From NCBI RefSeq assembly GCF_032884065.1, contig NC_088868.1, forward strand, positions 38,432,867 through 38,496,866: a DNA stretch of 64,000 nt. Direction: 5' to 3'. The stretch is from Artemia franciscana (Eukaryota; Arthropoda; Branchiopoda; Anostraca; Artemiidae). The position numbers and the translations under genes are program-made. This document shows, piece by piece, positions 48,669 through 60,749 of this stretch; the first letter of the stretch is position 1, and each line of letters begins with the position of its first letter. The notes under the pieces were generated by a model. The model searched no databases. It was not told the origin of the DNA and saw only the letters and a list, made by a program, of their open reading frames with translations.

Positions 48669-49890
48669 TTTAAGCTAATCCTCATATATTGCTGATGCAT
48701 TCTTTTGGTAAGATTGATGTACATTATGTGTTTTGATTAGTTTGAAGTAATAGAAAAGCAGTGGAAGTGTCAGTATCGTTGGTCTTAGAATCATGGACAT
48801 AGGGCCTTTTAATAAAAAAAGACTTAAATGCACAGAGTCCTCTTCGCTCTTTACTTTGTCATCTGTATTTTGCTGGCTATGTGTTCACAGGGAATACCTG
48901 CTTTTAACCAATTTCACCTGATTAGGCCACGTTCTACGGATGAAGGATGACAGATTACCGAAGATTGTCCTTTTTGGCCAACCGTCTGGGGCTACACGGA
49001 AAGCAGGTCGTCCTTGTCTGGGTTGGGAGGATGTCATAAATAAAGATTTAAAGGAAATGGGAACTTCCTAGGAGGGTGTAAAGAGGGAGGCTTTAAATAG
49101 ATTAGGTTGGAGGAGGAGTGTGCGTAGCTGTGTTGGCCTCAGGCGGCTTGGTGCTGCAGTGAGATATTATTAGTAGTAGTAGTAGCAGTAGTTACCAACT
49201 TAATGCGAGTTTCATTTACGTGAATTTTAAATATCGAAAACTATAAGGTGCAGCTGCTTAAGATGACAGCTGCTGCACAAGCATTAAGCTTGAAATATTT
49301 AAGCTAATCCTCATATATTGCTGATGCATTTTTTTGGTAAGATTGATGTACATTATATGTTTTGATTAGTTTGAAGTAATAGAAAAGCAGTGGAAGTGTC
49401 AGCTGCTTAAGATGACAGCTGCTGCACAAGCATTAAGCTTGAAATATTTAAGCTAATCCTCATATATTGCTGATGCATTCTTTTGGTAAGATTGATGTAA
49501 ATTATGTGTTTTGATTAGTTTGAAGTAATAGAAAAGCAGTGGAAGTGTCAGCTGCTTAAGATGACAGCTGCTGCACAAGCATTAAGCTTGAAATATTTAA
49601 GCTAATCCTCATATATTGCTGATGCATTCTTTTGGTAAGATTGATGTACATTATGTGTTTTGATTAGTTTGAAGTAATAGAAAAGCAGTGGAATTGTCAG
49701 CTGCTTAAGATACAAGCTGCTGCACAAGCATTAAGCTTGAAATATTTAAGCTAATCCTCATATATTGCTGATGCATTCTTTTGGTAAGATTGATGTACAT
49801 TATGTGTTTTGATTAGTTTGAAGTAATAGAAAAGCAGTGGAAGTGTCAGCTGCTTAAGATTACAGCTGCTGCACAAGCATTAAGCTTGAA
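48669..49890. repeat. 149-bp satellite array, interrupted
   Basis: CAGCTGCTTAAGAT marks unit starts at 49251, 49400, 49549, 49698 and 49847, an exact 149-base period with few substitutions. A partial unit lies at 48669-48773. The RTE-like fragment and its flanks (48774-49250) separate the partial unit from the array. Each unit carries two CAGCTG motifs. Confidence 0.9.
48930..49195 (+). mobile_element. RTE-like LINE 3' end inside the satellite
   Basis: One frame reads LGHVLRMKDDRLPKIVLFGQ, then KAGRPCLGWEDV, DLKEMGTS, a single TAG, and REALNRLGWRRS..GLRRLGAAV, ending in a TAGTAGTAG tail. It is the best-preserved copy of this C-terminal region in the window. Strongly 5'-truncated, as expected from incomplete reverse transcription. 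Confidence 0.75.
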
Positions 49891-50029
49891 ACCTAGCCAT
49901 TCACTATTGACAAATGATTTTCTTGTCAATTATACGAATTCTAATATCTTGAGTTGGGACGATGGTAATACGATACTGGTATACCAGATTGCTTTACTAT
50001 TCCAGGGAATGTTTCCAAACATGTTCAGC

Positions 50030-52000
50030 TGATCTTTATTCCTATCATCAGTCTTTCAAAAAACAAAATGGAAATTTTAGTTCCCCTACTAGAATTGGGA
50101 ACCCCACAGCCCCTAGGACAAGGAATACAATTTTTGCAATGTGTCATTATTTATGGATTGAATTTATAACGGAAAAGGTATATACACCTGGTTCTGAATA
50201 TCACATAAAGAAGAATATAAAAGATTGGTTGCATTTTGTTAGATGTGTGTGTGTGAGAGAGGATGTGCTTCCCAAGAGTGTGGTCTTGGAGATGACTCGA
50301 GTAAATCAAAGATGGTAAGTATGACCAATTTTTAGATTACACAATGTCTCTCGAAAGGCTTCTGGAATCAAATTGAAACGAATTGAAGTGAAGGAGTGCT
50401 TGAAGAGGGGGGTGGGGTAAAGCTATCTAATCGTATCTTTGAAGATTAACCCCCCCCCCCCCTTACTGCCCTCGGGGTAAGGTTTGTAAGTTATGTCCTT
50501 AGAACATATAAGGTTTTTATTGAAACTTTGATCTTGTAAACTTTGGAGGGGGCTCATTAAAATGGTAATCGAAAATTCTAGTGCCTTTTTTAAGATACAA
50601 AGTGATCAAAGGGTAGCTACCTCCCCCCTCCACACACGTTGTATTTAACCGAAACGCATCCAAAAGTAATTTTGAGTGTCATTTTATTAAACTTAGCCTG
50701 AAGACTCTATAACAAGGTTTTTGGTGTTAAGAAAAACCCCAAGACCATGGAGGCAACGGTTGTAAATTAAGCCCTGGGGGTATTCAAAGTTTTTATAAAA
50801 GGGATGGTTGCATAAACTTTACAGTAGGCTCATTTGGTTGAAAATAGGAAGTTTTGGTTCCCTTTTAAGAATCAAAAGCGAGCAAGAACCTTGCCTTGTG
50901 GGCTGTAGGAGGGTTGTAATATTCACAGACATAATTACTGGACCTTTTAACCACGCTCAACAAAATGGCTATCTCAAAAATCGGACTGGATGTCTTTGGG
51001 GAAATGATTGTTCCTTCCAACTACCCCTCTTTTCACCAAAGTCATCTGATTGAAATTGCCCCCCTGAATTGCCCCTTCCCTCCAACTACCCCTCTTTTCG
51101 CCAAAGCCACATGATTGTAATTGTAAGATAGTCATTTAGTTCAAAATAGTCCAAAGAATATATAACAGTGCCTCCAGGCACTGTTATATAGTGTCCAGGC
51201 ACTACACAACCCCCCTGAGCCCTATGGCCTGTGTGGTGGTCGTAGCCCTGTGACCTGAGCCCTGTGTGGTGATCGTATAAATGGAGCTCATTTGATTTGA
51301 AATATGAAGTAATAGTTCCCTTTTTAAAAGTCAAAAGTGATTTGAGAGGCCCCCCCCCCGCACATCTGTCATTTCCCAAAAAAGAAATCCAAACAAAGTT
51401 TTGAGACATCTAATTTCTTCAGCATTGTTAATATGTCAGTAACTATGCGTTTGGTGAAGTCAAACCCCCCTCACCCTCCCTGAGGTCTCACGGTATGGGT
51501 TTTTGGCTAGGCAATTTGTCCATTGTTCACATATAGTGTAAGTTATTAAGAAAAGATGTATGCATATTTGACAACTACTTCTCCAAAATGCGAAGGAAAT
51601 TAAGATGAATATTTCAGGGAATGTTAAGGGGAGTATTGAACTAAATCAAAAAATGTCGTGAGTGTATGGGTTGTCAAAAGGGTGTAACTCAGGAATGACC
51701 GTTAATTTGGAACTTTCAGGAAACTATAAGGGAGATGATCAATTGACAAAAAGGGTAATATTTGCACGCTACTACAACTACCTCTACTTCTATCGTTACC
51801 ACAATTACTACTACTATTACCACTACTATCACTAGAACTACTACTTCTGTAATGAGTACAATGAATGCTGAGGATATTGAAATATACCTCTGAGGAATCG
51901 TTGAGTCGAAAGCTTAACTAAATCAAAACATACCACGTGCATACAGATTCGTTTCGTACTTCAAAGTGAAAACATCTATCTAGAATTGGATATTATAAAT
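50030..52000 (+). repeat. family C and B repeats
   Basis: The left part matches 42760-43160 (TCTTTCAAAAAACAAAATGG, CTTCCCAAGAGTGTG). The middle holds family B units (C-runs at 50450, CCTGGGGGTATTCAAAG at 50773, TCATTTGATTTGAAAT at 51288). The right part holds family C with a (CTA)n microsatellite at 51765-51850. The ORFs here (for example 49962-50318) are not conserved in the related copies, so I do not call genes. Confidence 0.5.
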
Positions 52001-52426
52001 TTCAAACCAGTAAGCTTTTTCAGTGAATTTTAATCCCTGCGAAGCTAGTTAGATTTCGCAATACCTGGCAAAGGATTAAAGTTCGTGACCTTGAGTGAAA
52101 TTATTATCCAGCATTTCAGTAAGTGAGAGATAATCCCATGGTCATAATTATCAAATCAAATAGACTCATTAATTATTTTTGGAAATTTTTACTAATAAGC
52201 GAGCAGAAGAGGGGAGGTTTTCTGTAGCAAGCGTCGTCGTACCTGCCGGGAGTGTGTCTCCCTTAAATTGCGGGGAATAGATAGCAAGAGCCTATGCTTC
52301 CCTCGCTTATTGGCATTTCGAGCTTCTGAAATTTAGCCAACTACCATTCAGCTTTCGTGCAGTTAAGACGTGTTTTGCCCCCATGGTTATGTTTTTGACT
52401 CGGAATTGGATTAACAGACTTTTTGC

Positions 52427-53548
52427 ATGAAAATGGACTCTGATATGGATACGGACTGCTTTGTTTATGCCCCGGTTCTGAACTTTCTGCAGTATAATAA
52501 TGAAAAAGGTGTCGAAGCTACAGTGATCTTAAAATTTGCTGTTGAATTTTTCGAGTCAAGTGATATTGCCAAATCGAAGAAAATCCTATGGGATTCGCTG
52601 CCGAAATTGACCGAGCCCTATCCAAGGCGCACGGGTTCAAACGCAGCTCTGAATCATTTGAAAGACATGTTAGAACTTCTTCAAAATCAGAGTGCTTCTG
52701 AGGACATGCCTGTCTTTGTTATCCGTTCCCCAGCCGAAGTTCCCTGTATTCCAGCAGTTGCTTACTCCAGGATAGCTTCTAAGCTTAGCGAAATTCAACA
52801 GACTCTTTCGCAAGTTAATGAGAAAATGTCAACTTACGATCTGAATTTCCCCAGCCTCCCAAGCAGTGCTATTGGTAGTGATATAAGCAAAGCCACTCTT
52901 ATTATCACGAATGTACCGCGTGATCTTGATAAAGTATCTAAACGGAAGAAAAGAATTGACTGTATTTCTGGTCACGAGTGCATTGATACTGTGCGCGCCT
53001 CGGGTGATAAATTGATTGTGAAAATCGATAGCGTGGCCGCTGCTGACTTTTGCAAATCTGCACGCTCGGTTTTTCGTGATTGTAAAGCAAAAATAGTGGA
53101 GAAAAAGTTTTTCGGCATAATGAAAGGCATTGCACAAGATCCTGATTTTGCGCCTCTTAAAGCTTGCAGGGGTGTTCGAGACGCTATGAGAATTGGGAGC
53201 TCAAATTGTGTGAAAATTACGTTCGAAGACGAAATCTCTCTTTCCTCGGCCCTTAAATCTGGACTGAAGATAGGCTATGAACTATTCCGAGTGTATGAAT
53301 ATCGTCGAATTCCTAGGTGCTGCAGGAAATGTCAATCACCTGACCACCTTGCCGCAAAATGTCCCGATCAAAACCACAAATGCTCTCGGTGCTCTGGTCC
53401 CCATATGAACTCTAGTGACTCACCTTGCAGTAACACCCCAAATTGTGCAAATTGTAGTGGAGATCATGTTGCTTACAGTTTTCGTTGCTCCAAACTAAAG
53501 GCTCTTGCAAATTCCAAAGTTCCACGACCTTCTCGCTTGCAATCATGA
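52427..53548 (+). CDS. LINE-2 ORF1, Gag-like nucleic-acid-binding protein
   Basis: Intact 373-codon frame starting MKMDSDMDTDCF. The N-terminal half is acidic with a helical, coiled-coil-prone stretch (about residues 120-145). The middle (about 155-290) has an RRM-like alternation (KATLIITNVPRDL, DKLIVKID, NCVKITFED). The C-terminus carries three zinc knuckles: CRKCQSPDHLAAKC, CSRCSGPHMNSSDSPC and CANCSGDHVAYSFRC. In this type of LINE, ORF1 coats the element RNA and helps target-primed reverse transcription. Its stop overlaps the ORF2 start (ATGA at 53545-53548), suggesting termination-reinitiation. It has no stops or shifts, unlike ORF2. Confidence 0.85.
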   Translation: MKMDSDMDTDCFVYAPVLNFLQYNNEKGVEATVILKFAVEFFESSDIAKSKKILWDSLPKLTEPYPRRTGSNAALNHLKDMLELLQNQSASEDMPVFVIRSPAEVPCIPAVAYSRIASKLSEIQQTLSQVNEKMSTYDLNFPSLPSSAIGSDISKATLIITNVPRDLDKVSKRKKRIDCISGHECIDTVRASGDKLIVKIDSVAAADFCKSARSVFRDCKAKIVEKKFFGIMKGIAQDPDFAPLKACRGVRDAMRIGSSNCVKITFEDEISLSSALKSGLKIGYELFRVYEYRRIPRCCRKCQSPDHLAAKCPDQNHKCSRCSGPHMNSSDSPCSNTPNCANCSGDHVAYSFRCSKLKALANSKVPRPSRLQS

Positions 53549-54612
53549 ATGAGTATAAAGTCTCAGTGTGCTCTTTCAACATCAATGGGACAAAGGATAA
53601 AGTGTTAAACCTTGATGAGAAACTAGCTAATCATGATGTTGTTCTCTTACAAGAACACCTGCTCCTAAGTTGCAGTGTAAACTTTCTAAGGCGAAGTTCT
53701 CAACATGCTGTTTTCACCACGAATGCCCGCCGTACCCGAGGCAGGCCTTCTGCCGGTCTTGCCTGTATAATTAAGCGATCATTGCCTAGATATTTGTCTC
53801 CTAGCTGCTACCAATCCTCTGAACACTATCTTGCAATCCGGCTTGCAGACGTGATCCTAATCAACGCCTATTTGCCCCATGATAGAAGATCTGTTTGTTC
53901 CTTCTCCAGTTATGCTAATGCCTGCAACAAATTAAAGACTCTCATATCTAGTATTGAGCGTCTCGGATACAAGTGGGTGCTTATAGGCGACTTAAACTGT
54001 GACATCACCGTTTCCTCGACACGAAAGGAAGCGCTTTTTCAGTGTCTACCCTCAGTATTTAAGGTCCTAGCGAAAGACCTCAGTTTTACATATATCCACT
54101 GTAGTGGTTCTGTCTCAAATTTGGACCACGGTATCTGCTATCATTCATTACAAACTTCAGCAGTTCATGTTGATGAAGATGAGAGAGATTATGATCATTT
54201 ACCTCTGTATTTTGATATTACGGTTACTTCTGACGTATACTCGAACCAACCATCACTGTCGCATAAGTGGTTTGAAAAACGTGATTGGTCTAGTGCGAAC
54301 ATGCCTCTTTACCTTGCTACACTTGGAGCTCTACTGTCCACCGTACGTGTCCCCATCCATCTTCTTTGCACAAATGTGTACCCTATTATTGACAATGCTC
54401 GTGCTGATTTGAATCGCTATTATCGTGACATTATCTTATGTATAAAGCAAGCTGAAGATGTGGCCGTCCCACTGATCCGTGTCAGGTGGAATACCCAAAA
54501 ACCAATTTGGAAGTGTGATCCTTGGCTGAAAAAAGTCAAGAATAAGGCCAAATTCTGGTTAAGAATCTGGTCTGCCTGTGGTCGAGCTTCTCGGGTACTC
54601 TGTTTGATCTAA
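53545..54612 (+). pseudogene. LINE-2 ORF2, endonuclease part (intact to a frameshift)
   Basis: From the ATG overlapping the ORF1 stop it reads MNEYKVSVCSFNINGTKDK, VVLLQEHLL, LIGDLNCDI and RDYDHLPL, the conserved catalytic blocks of an apurinic-type endonuclease (Asn, Glu, Asp-x-Asn, His near the end). This enzyme nicks the target to expose a primer. At about 54600 a one-base shift ends the frame (VLCLI then stop), while another frame carries on as FDLKQKTK. The endonuclease domain itself looks complete. Confidence 0.8.
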
Positions 54613-55170
54613 AACAAAAGACGAAACTCTAATATAAACGCCATCTTCGTGCCGTTCGTTACTCCGGTGAAACTTTTCCGAAAAGTAATAGTGAGTGGCG
54701 AAAAGTGATAAATTCTGCCAGGTTTCCGGATACAAGTTCTAGTGATATTATACCTCGTCCATCTTGGATCGAACATTATTCAAAAATATTTTCGAAAGTT
54801 AATTATGCAGTGCATAAGCGTTTCTCACGTTTGCTCGAAAAAAATTTGTCGTCACGTTTATATCAGAGACATGTGATTCCAGTTGAAAAGTGGGCTATTG
54901 TTAAAGGTATTAAGGGTTTAAAATCAAAATCTTTGGATATTGATGGGATTAGTGTTTTGAATCTTGTTCCGAATTCTTTTGAACTGGTATCTCATCTCCA
55001 ACTGTTTTTTCAAATGTGTTTTAGTAGTTCGTGTGTGCCCGACTCGTTTTTATGCGGTAGCGTTACGTCACTTCTAAAAAAGGAAAAGATCCGGTTTCTT
55101 GTAGTTCTTATAGGCCAATAACGGTAGCTTGTACTCTTAGGAGGCTTTTTGAACACCTCCTACTACCTTA

Positions 55171-58077
55171 TCAAACAGTTCGTGGTAACGAACTGTAGTA
55201 AGGAGTGATCCGGCTCAATAGTAACCAAAACTCTAAAAAATTGATTTTTGATATCAATAGCTACATCAAAAGAATCGCATTTTAATGCTGATTTTAAAAT
55301 ATATAAGTTTCATCAAGTTTAGTCTTAGCCATCAAAAGTTACGAGCCTGAGAAAATTTGCCTTATTTAGGAAAATAGGGGAAAACATCCCCTAAAAGTCG
55401 TAGGATCTTAACGAAAATGACACCATCAGATTCAGCGTATCAGAGAACCCTACTGTAGAAGTTTCAAGCTCCTATCTACAAAAATGTAGAATTTTGCATT
55501 TTTTGCCAGAAGACAAATCACGGGTGCGTGTTTATTTGTTTGTTTTTTTTTTGTTTTTTTTCCCCAGGGGTCATCGTATCGACCAAGTGGTCCTAGAATG
55601 TCGCAAGAGGGCTCATTCTAACGGAAATGAAAAGTTCTAGAGCCCTTTTTAAGTGACCAAAAAAATTGGAGGGCATCTAGGCCCCCTCCCACGCTCATTT
55701 TTTTCCCAAAGTCAACGGATCAAAATTTTGAGATAGCCATTTTGTTTAGCATAGTCGAAAATTATAATAACTATGTTTTTGGGGATGACTTACTCCCCCA
55801 CAGTCCCTGGGGGAGGGGTTGCAAGTTACAAACTTCAACCGGTGTTTACATATAATAATGGTTATTGGGAAGTGTACAGACGTTTTCAGGGGGATTTTTT
55901 TGGTTTTGGGGGTAGGGTTGAGGGAGGGGGCTATTTGGGAGGATCTTTCCTTGGAGAAATATGCCATGGGGGAAAAAAATTCAATGAAAAGGGCGCAGGA
56001 CGAATCTGGTCACGTTAGAAAAAAACGTCAAATTAAGAGCTTAATATACAATGCTGGGTGTTCGGAGCCTCTCTATTATGGAGTATAATTTGAAAATAAC
56101 ACAACTATACGAGCGATAAAACATATATACCACAACCATAACTCAACTAACGAAAGAACTGCTAAGAGATAACACAACTATAAAGCGAAAACAGGTGAAA
56201 ACTAACGGGAAAATAAACGAACTAAGAGGTGGAAGGGGCCCAGAGAAAAAATATAATCCTTTTTCAATTTTGAGCCTAACTTCCGCAAAGGAGTAATAAT
56301 GTCAAAAGCCCCGAAATACCGAATTATTTTCTTTTCAAACAGTTCGTGGTAAGGAACTGTAGTAAGGGGCGACCTGGCTCAATAGTAAACGAAACTCTAA
56401 AAAACGGAATTTTGATGCTAAAAGATACATCAAAAGAATCGAATTTTTACGCTGATTCTAAATATATAAGTTTCAATTAATTTAGTCTTTGTCATCAAAA
56501 GTTACGAGCCTGAGAAAATTTGCCCTATTTTGGAAAAAAGGGGGAAACATCCCCTAAAAGTCATAGAATCTTAACGAAAATAACACTATCGCATTCGGTA
56601 TATCAGAGAACTCTATAGCAAAAATTTCAAGCTCCTATCTAAAAAATGTGGAATTTTGTATTTTTTGCCAGAAGACAAATCACGTGTGTGTGTTTATTTG
56701 TTTGTTTGTTGTTTTTTTTTTGTTTTTTTTTTCCATGGGTCATCTTATCGACCAAGTGGTCCTAGAATGTCGCGAGAGGGCTCATTCTAACGGAAATGAA
56801 AAGTTCTAGTGCCCTTTTTAAGTGACCAAAAAAATTTGAGGGCAAATAGGCCCCCTCCCATGCTCATTTTTTTCCAAAAGTCAACAGATTAACATTTTAA
56901 GATAGTCATTTTGTTTAGCATAGTCGAAAACCATAATAACTATATCTTTGGGAATGACTTACTCCCCCACAATCCCTGAGGGATGGGCTGCAAGTTACAA
57001 ACTTTGACCAGTGTTTACATATAGTAATGGTTATTGGGAAGTGTACAGACGTTTTCATGGGGATTTTTTGGTTTGGGGGGTGGGGTTGATGGGAGAGGGC
57101 TTTGTGGGAGGATCTTTCCTTTGAGGAATATGTCATGGGGGAAGAAAAATTCAATGAAAAGGGCGCAGGATTTTCTAGCATTACTATAAAAAAATAAACA
57201 TGAAAACGTTTTTTCAAATGAAAGTAAGGAATAGCATTGAAATTTAAAACGAACAGAGATTATTACGCATATGAGGGGTTCTAAAAATACTTTAGCATAA
57301 AGAGCGAGGTATTTAGGAGAAGATAAATACCTCGCTCTTTATGCTAAAATATTTTTAGTGATTTCAACTATTTATTCTACGGCCTTTTTGATTCAGGGGT
57401 CATTCTTAAAGAATTGGGACAAAACTTACGATTTAGTGTAAAGAGCGAGGTATTAACGAGGGTACAAACCCCCTCGTACACATAATAAAAATATAAGAAT
57501 ATAAAAGTTTGTTACGTAAGTTAATTCTTAAGTTACGTATATTTTTTACTAATAAAAACGTTCGTTGAATATTAAAAGTTCTAGTAGCCTTTTTAAGTAA
57601 CCGAAAAATTGGAGGGCAGCTAGGCCTCCTTCCCCACCCCTTATTTCTCAAAATCGTCTGATCAAAACTAAGAGAAAGCCATTTAGCCAAAAAAAATTAA
57701 TATACTAATTTCATTTCAATCAAACATTTCATTTCAATCAGCCAAAATCAAACATGCATTAATTCAAAAACGTTCAGAAATTAAATAAAAAAAACTAGTA
57801 TTTTTAACTGAAAGTAAGGAGCGACATTAAAACTTAAAACGAACAGAAATTACTCCGTATATGAAATGGGTTGTCCCCTCCGCAGTCCCACGCTCTTTAC
57901 GCTAAAGTTTTTAATTGTTTTAAAAAGTGGAATTGTGGCAAAGAGTCAAACTTTAGCGTAAAGAGCGAGGGACTGCGGAGGGGACAACCCATTTCATATA
58001 CGGAGTAATTTCTGTTCGTTTTAAGTTTTAATGTCGCTCCTTACTTTCAGTTAAAAAAACTAGTTTTTTTTATTTAA
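55171..58077 (+). mobile_element. composite family A insertion in LINE-2 (2907 bp)
   Basis: It opens with a family A head (TCAAACAGTTCGTGG after A) that breaks off at 56000 (GGGCGCAGGA). It continues with 334 bases of other sequence (56001-56334), then a full family A copy ending ATTTAA before T. Removing all 2907 bases joins ..CTACCTTA to TATCACTAAG and restores one reading frame (LLLPYITKLAL) of the reverse transcriptase with no duplicated base. The whole block therefore appears to have inserted as one unit. Confidence 0.8.
56335..58077 (+). mobile_element. family A copy inside the composite (1743 bp)
   Basis: Full-length copy with palindrome at about 57785-58077. Its head is preceded by T rather than A, and by the 5' extension shared with 19981-20189. 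Short ORFs inside recur in other copies and are not genes. Confidence 0.9.
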
Positions 58078-59189
58078 TATCACTAAGCTTGCTCTAAATG
58101 ACGATAATCAATTTGGTTTTAGATCTGGGCTAGGCTGTCAGCATGCTCACCTTGCTTTGACTTCTTTATTAAAAGATGTCCATCGCACTCGTTATGTACT
58201 TCATTTCGCAGCCCTAGACTTGTCTAAAGCATTTGGCAGTGTTTGTTATACTCAAGCATGGACAGCATTATGCCAGAGAGGAGTAAATCCGTCGGTAATT
58301 CACGTGCTTCGTTTTTGGTACTTCCATTCTTACCTTCGCCTTAAGTCATTAGATAATTCTTATTTTGGTCATATCCCTGTTCGTTGCGGTGTAAGACAAG
58401 GGGTAGTTCTTTCGCCGTATATTTTTAATGCTTGTATTGAAAATGTACTATCAAAAATATCGACTACGTGACTACTAGGACCATCTAATATCTCATATCT
58501 GGCTTTTGCGGATGACCTTCTTCTGATTAGTCAAACTGAGTCTGGTCTTGCCCGTTCAGTGAAGTCAGTTACTTCTGCTTTCCGCGATATCGGCCTGTAC
58601 CTAAATATTGACAAGTACGAGTTTCTTGTTTTCAACGGTAATAATTGTTCAGATTCACTACACTGCGGTGGTTTTAGCATTCCTCGTGTTAAATGGTTTC
58701 GTTGGCTTGGTATAACAGTTTGTGATTCTATGAATGCTCTCCGGTCTCGTGCTGTCAAAGATATTAGTGATAAGCTGAGGCTCGGTTACTCTAAGATTGT
58801 AGCAAATCGTGGACACTACAGGAGAAGAGCGCTAACTCGGCTTTACTCAAATTTTTGCGATCATTCTGTACTCTTCTGTTCTGGTATTAGGCCACTTCTG
58901 TTGACTGGCGATCTAAAACGTATTCGTATAAATTATTACCGGTACTGCAAATTTCTTTTATATCTACCTCGTTCTCGAAAAATTATCTGCCAATCTAGCT
59001 ATTAAAGCGATTTATAGGCTAGGATGTTTTCATCGCCTTATCCGTCTTTTTTTCTGTATGTGATTAAATTTGTTTCTTGTATTACTTTTGCTGTTTTTCT
59101 TTTGTATTTTACTCCACTTAACCTCTGTTTTTGTAAAGTGGGTGATAAATAAATTATTATTATTATTATTATTGCTAATATGGGGTCAT

Positions 59190-60260
59190 CAGAAATATTT
59201 TTGAAACGACTTACTGTACTTTGTTGTAACTTCAGGGGCATCTTGAGTGGGATGTTTGGTTGAACAAAAGGTGAAATATACCTGCTACTACTGCTATTAA
59301 TATTGGTGCCAGTACTATTACTACTACTAATAATAATGCACTATTACTGCTACTATGATACAAGTACAATTAAGGCTACGCTTATGAAGGAGAAAATTTG
59401 ACAGAATATTGAGGGGGAATTTGAACTAAATCAAAACGTACTTTTTGCATGTAGATTGTCAAAAGGGTGTATCTCAAGAATGGATTTGGGTATTAAGCTG
59501 TAATTTTCAGAGATTACAGAGATTAAGGGGTTGATCAATTGACAAAAAGCTGATATATGCATGCTACTACTAACACTGCTACCACTGCTACTTTTACTAC
59601 TTTTGCTAATAAACTAATCCAACTACTACATCAATTGCAAAAACTTTTAAGCCTTAGAGTACTAAGATCAAAAGGGAGTCGGAAGAACACATAGCAGTAT
59701 TTTTGGAACAGCTTACCGTGTCAAGGTGAAACTTCTGGGGCATCATGAAATTAATGTTTTGACCAAAAATTGAGATGTATATTCTACTATCACTATTAAT
59801 TCTGCTGCTACTACTACTAATAAACCACCAGCACTGCAACTACTCTGGTACTACTACTAGTAAGGCTAAACCTGTAAAAATAAAATTTGAGAGTGTATTG
59901 ATGGCAATTCAGGTAAGATACTATAAAAGTAAGTGGTAAGAAAGAAGTAAGAAAAGATACTATGTGCACTTAGAAGGCCAAAAGAATGTATTTTAAGAAT
60001 CAATTTGGGTCTTAAGTTGGAACTCTCAGAGAATCCTGAAGGGGGAAGATCAATTGACCAAATGGCAATATGTGCAAGCTGGTACTAATACTGCTACCAC
60101 TACTACATACACTAGTTAACTACTGCTATCACTATTGCTTCAATCGCCACGTCTAGTGCAATTGCTTGTAAGGGTAAGAGCATTGAGATGGAAAATTCAA
60201 AAAGTATATAAGTGTATGGGTTATCAAAAGGACATATCGGCAATGTCATAGCAATGGCTA
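59190..60260 (+). repeat. family C repeat with (CTA)n runs, about 510-bp tandem
   Basis: GTATTTTTGGAACAGCTTAC at 59697 matches a diverged copy at 59195; GCATGCTACTACTAACACTG at 59557 matches one at 60070. Two units of about 510 bases therefore follow each other, each with two CTA/CTG trinucleotide runs. Noncoding. It is related to 51580-52000. Confidence 0.6.
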
Positions 60261-60748
60261 TTAAACAGTTCATGGTAAGGAACTCTAAGTAAGGAGTGAC
60301 ATGACTCAATAGTAACTAAAACTCTAAAACGCAGAATTTTGATGTTAACAGAACCAAAAGATTTGGCTTATTATGCTGATTCCGAATATATAAAATTTAT
60401 TAATTTAGTTTAACTCATCAAAAGCTACGAGCCTGAGAAAATATCCTTGATTTTTGAAAAAGGGGAATAACACCCCTTACAAGGTAAGGAATCTTAATGA
60501 AAATCACAGCTTCAAATTCCACGCATCCGAGAATCCTAGCGTAGAAATTTTACGTTTTCATATACAAAAATAGTGAATTTTGTAGTATTTGCCAGAAGAA
60601 AGGTCAAGGATGAGTGTTTATCTGTTTGCTTTATCCAGAGGTGATCACTTCGAACCAATAGTTCTAGAATATTGGAAAAGGACTCACTCTAATGGAAACC
60701 CAAAGTTCTAGTGCCCTTTTTAAGTGACCAAAAAGGTTGGAGGGCAAC
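60261..60748 (+). mobile_element. diverged family A head fragment
   Basis: AAACAGTTCATGGTAAGG onward, with the CTCAATAGTAACTAAAACTC block and interior to GGAGGGCAACT, then a sharp switch to TG-rich sequence. It lacks the 3' two thirds. Confidence 0.75.
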
Positions 60749-60749
60749 T

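Larger units (their letters stand above)
54613..59003 (+). pseudogene. LINE-2 ORF2, reverse transcriptase part, frameshifted and split
   Basis: 54705-55075 gives the pre-RT segment (SWIEHYSKIF, SLDIDGISVLNLV). A shift in an A-run near 55080 leads to SYRPITVACTLRRLFEHLL, ending at 55170. After the insertion the same frame resumes with ITKLALNDDNQFGFRSGLGC, LDLSKAFGSV, GVRQGVVLSPYIF, a TGA at 58468, AFADDLLLI, LNIDKYEFLVF and FRWLGITV. The catalytic Asp-Asp pair is present; motif A keeps Asp. It ends at about 59003 after a further shift. The RT would copy the element RNA; this copy is dead. Confidence 0.8.
52190..59175 (+). mobile_element. LINE-2 (local name): non-LTR retrotransposon with zinc-knuckle ORF1, split by a family A composite
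   Basis: A GC-richer 5' leader starts about 52190, then ORF1 (52427-53548), ORF2 (from 53545), an insertion at 55171-58077, the rest of ORF2, and a 3' end with AATAAATTATTATT and an (ATT)n tail at about 59172. Without the insertion it is about 4.08 kb. No RNase H is seen. The clade is uncertain (a CR1/I-like group with three CCHC knuckles in ORF1). LINE-3 at 21930-24780 is the same family. Confidence 0.9.

Noticed and set aside
49251..49400. tRNA or other small RNA gene in the 149-bp unit
   Set aside because: No cloverleaf, A/B box pair or terminator pattern was found by eye; the paired CAGCTG motifs alone are not evidence.
49962..50318. 118-codon plus-strand ORF
   Set aside because: It lies in family C; the related copy at 42740 does not keep the frame open.
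52829..53137. minus-strand ORFs inside LINE-2 ORF1
   Set aside because: Shadows of the intact 373-codon plus-strand frame with zinc knuckles.
53300..53510. Retroviral nucleocapsid from the CCHC knuckles
   Set aside because: Three knuckles followed by an overlapping apurinic-type endonuclease and RT without protease, integrase or LTRs fit a LINE, not a retrovirus.
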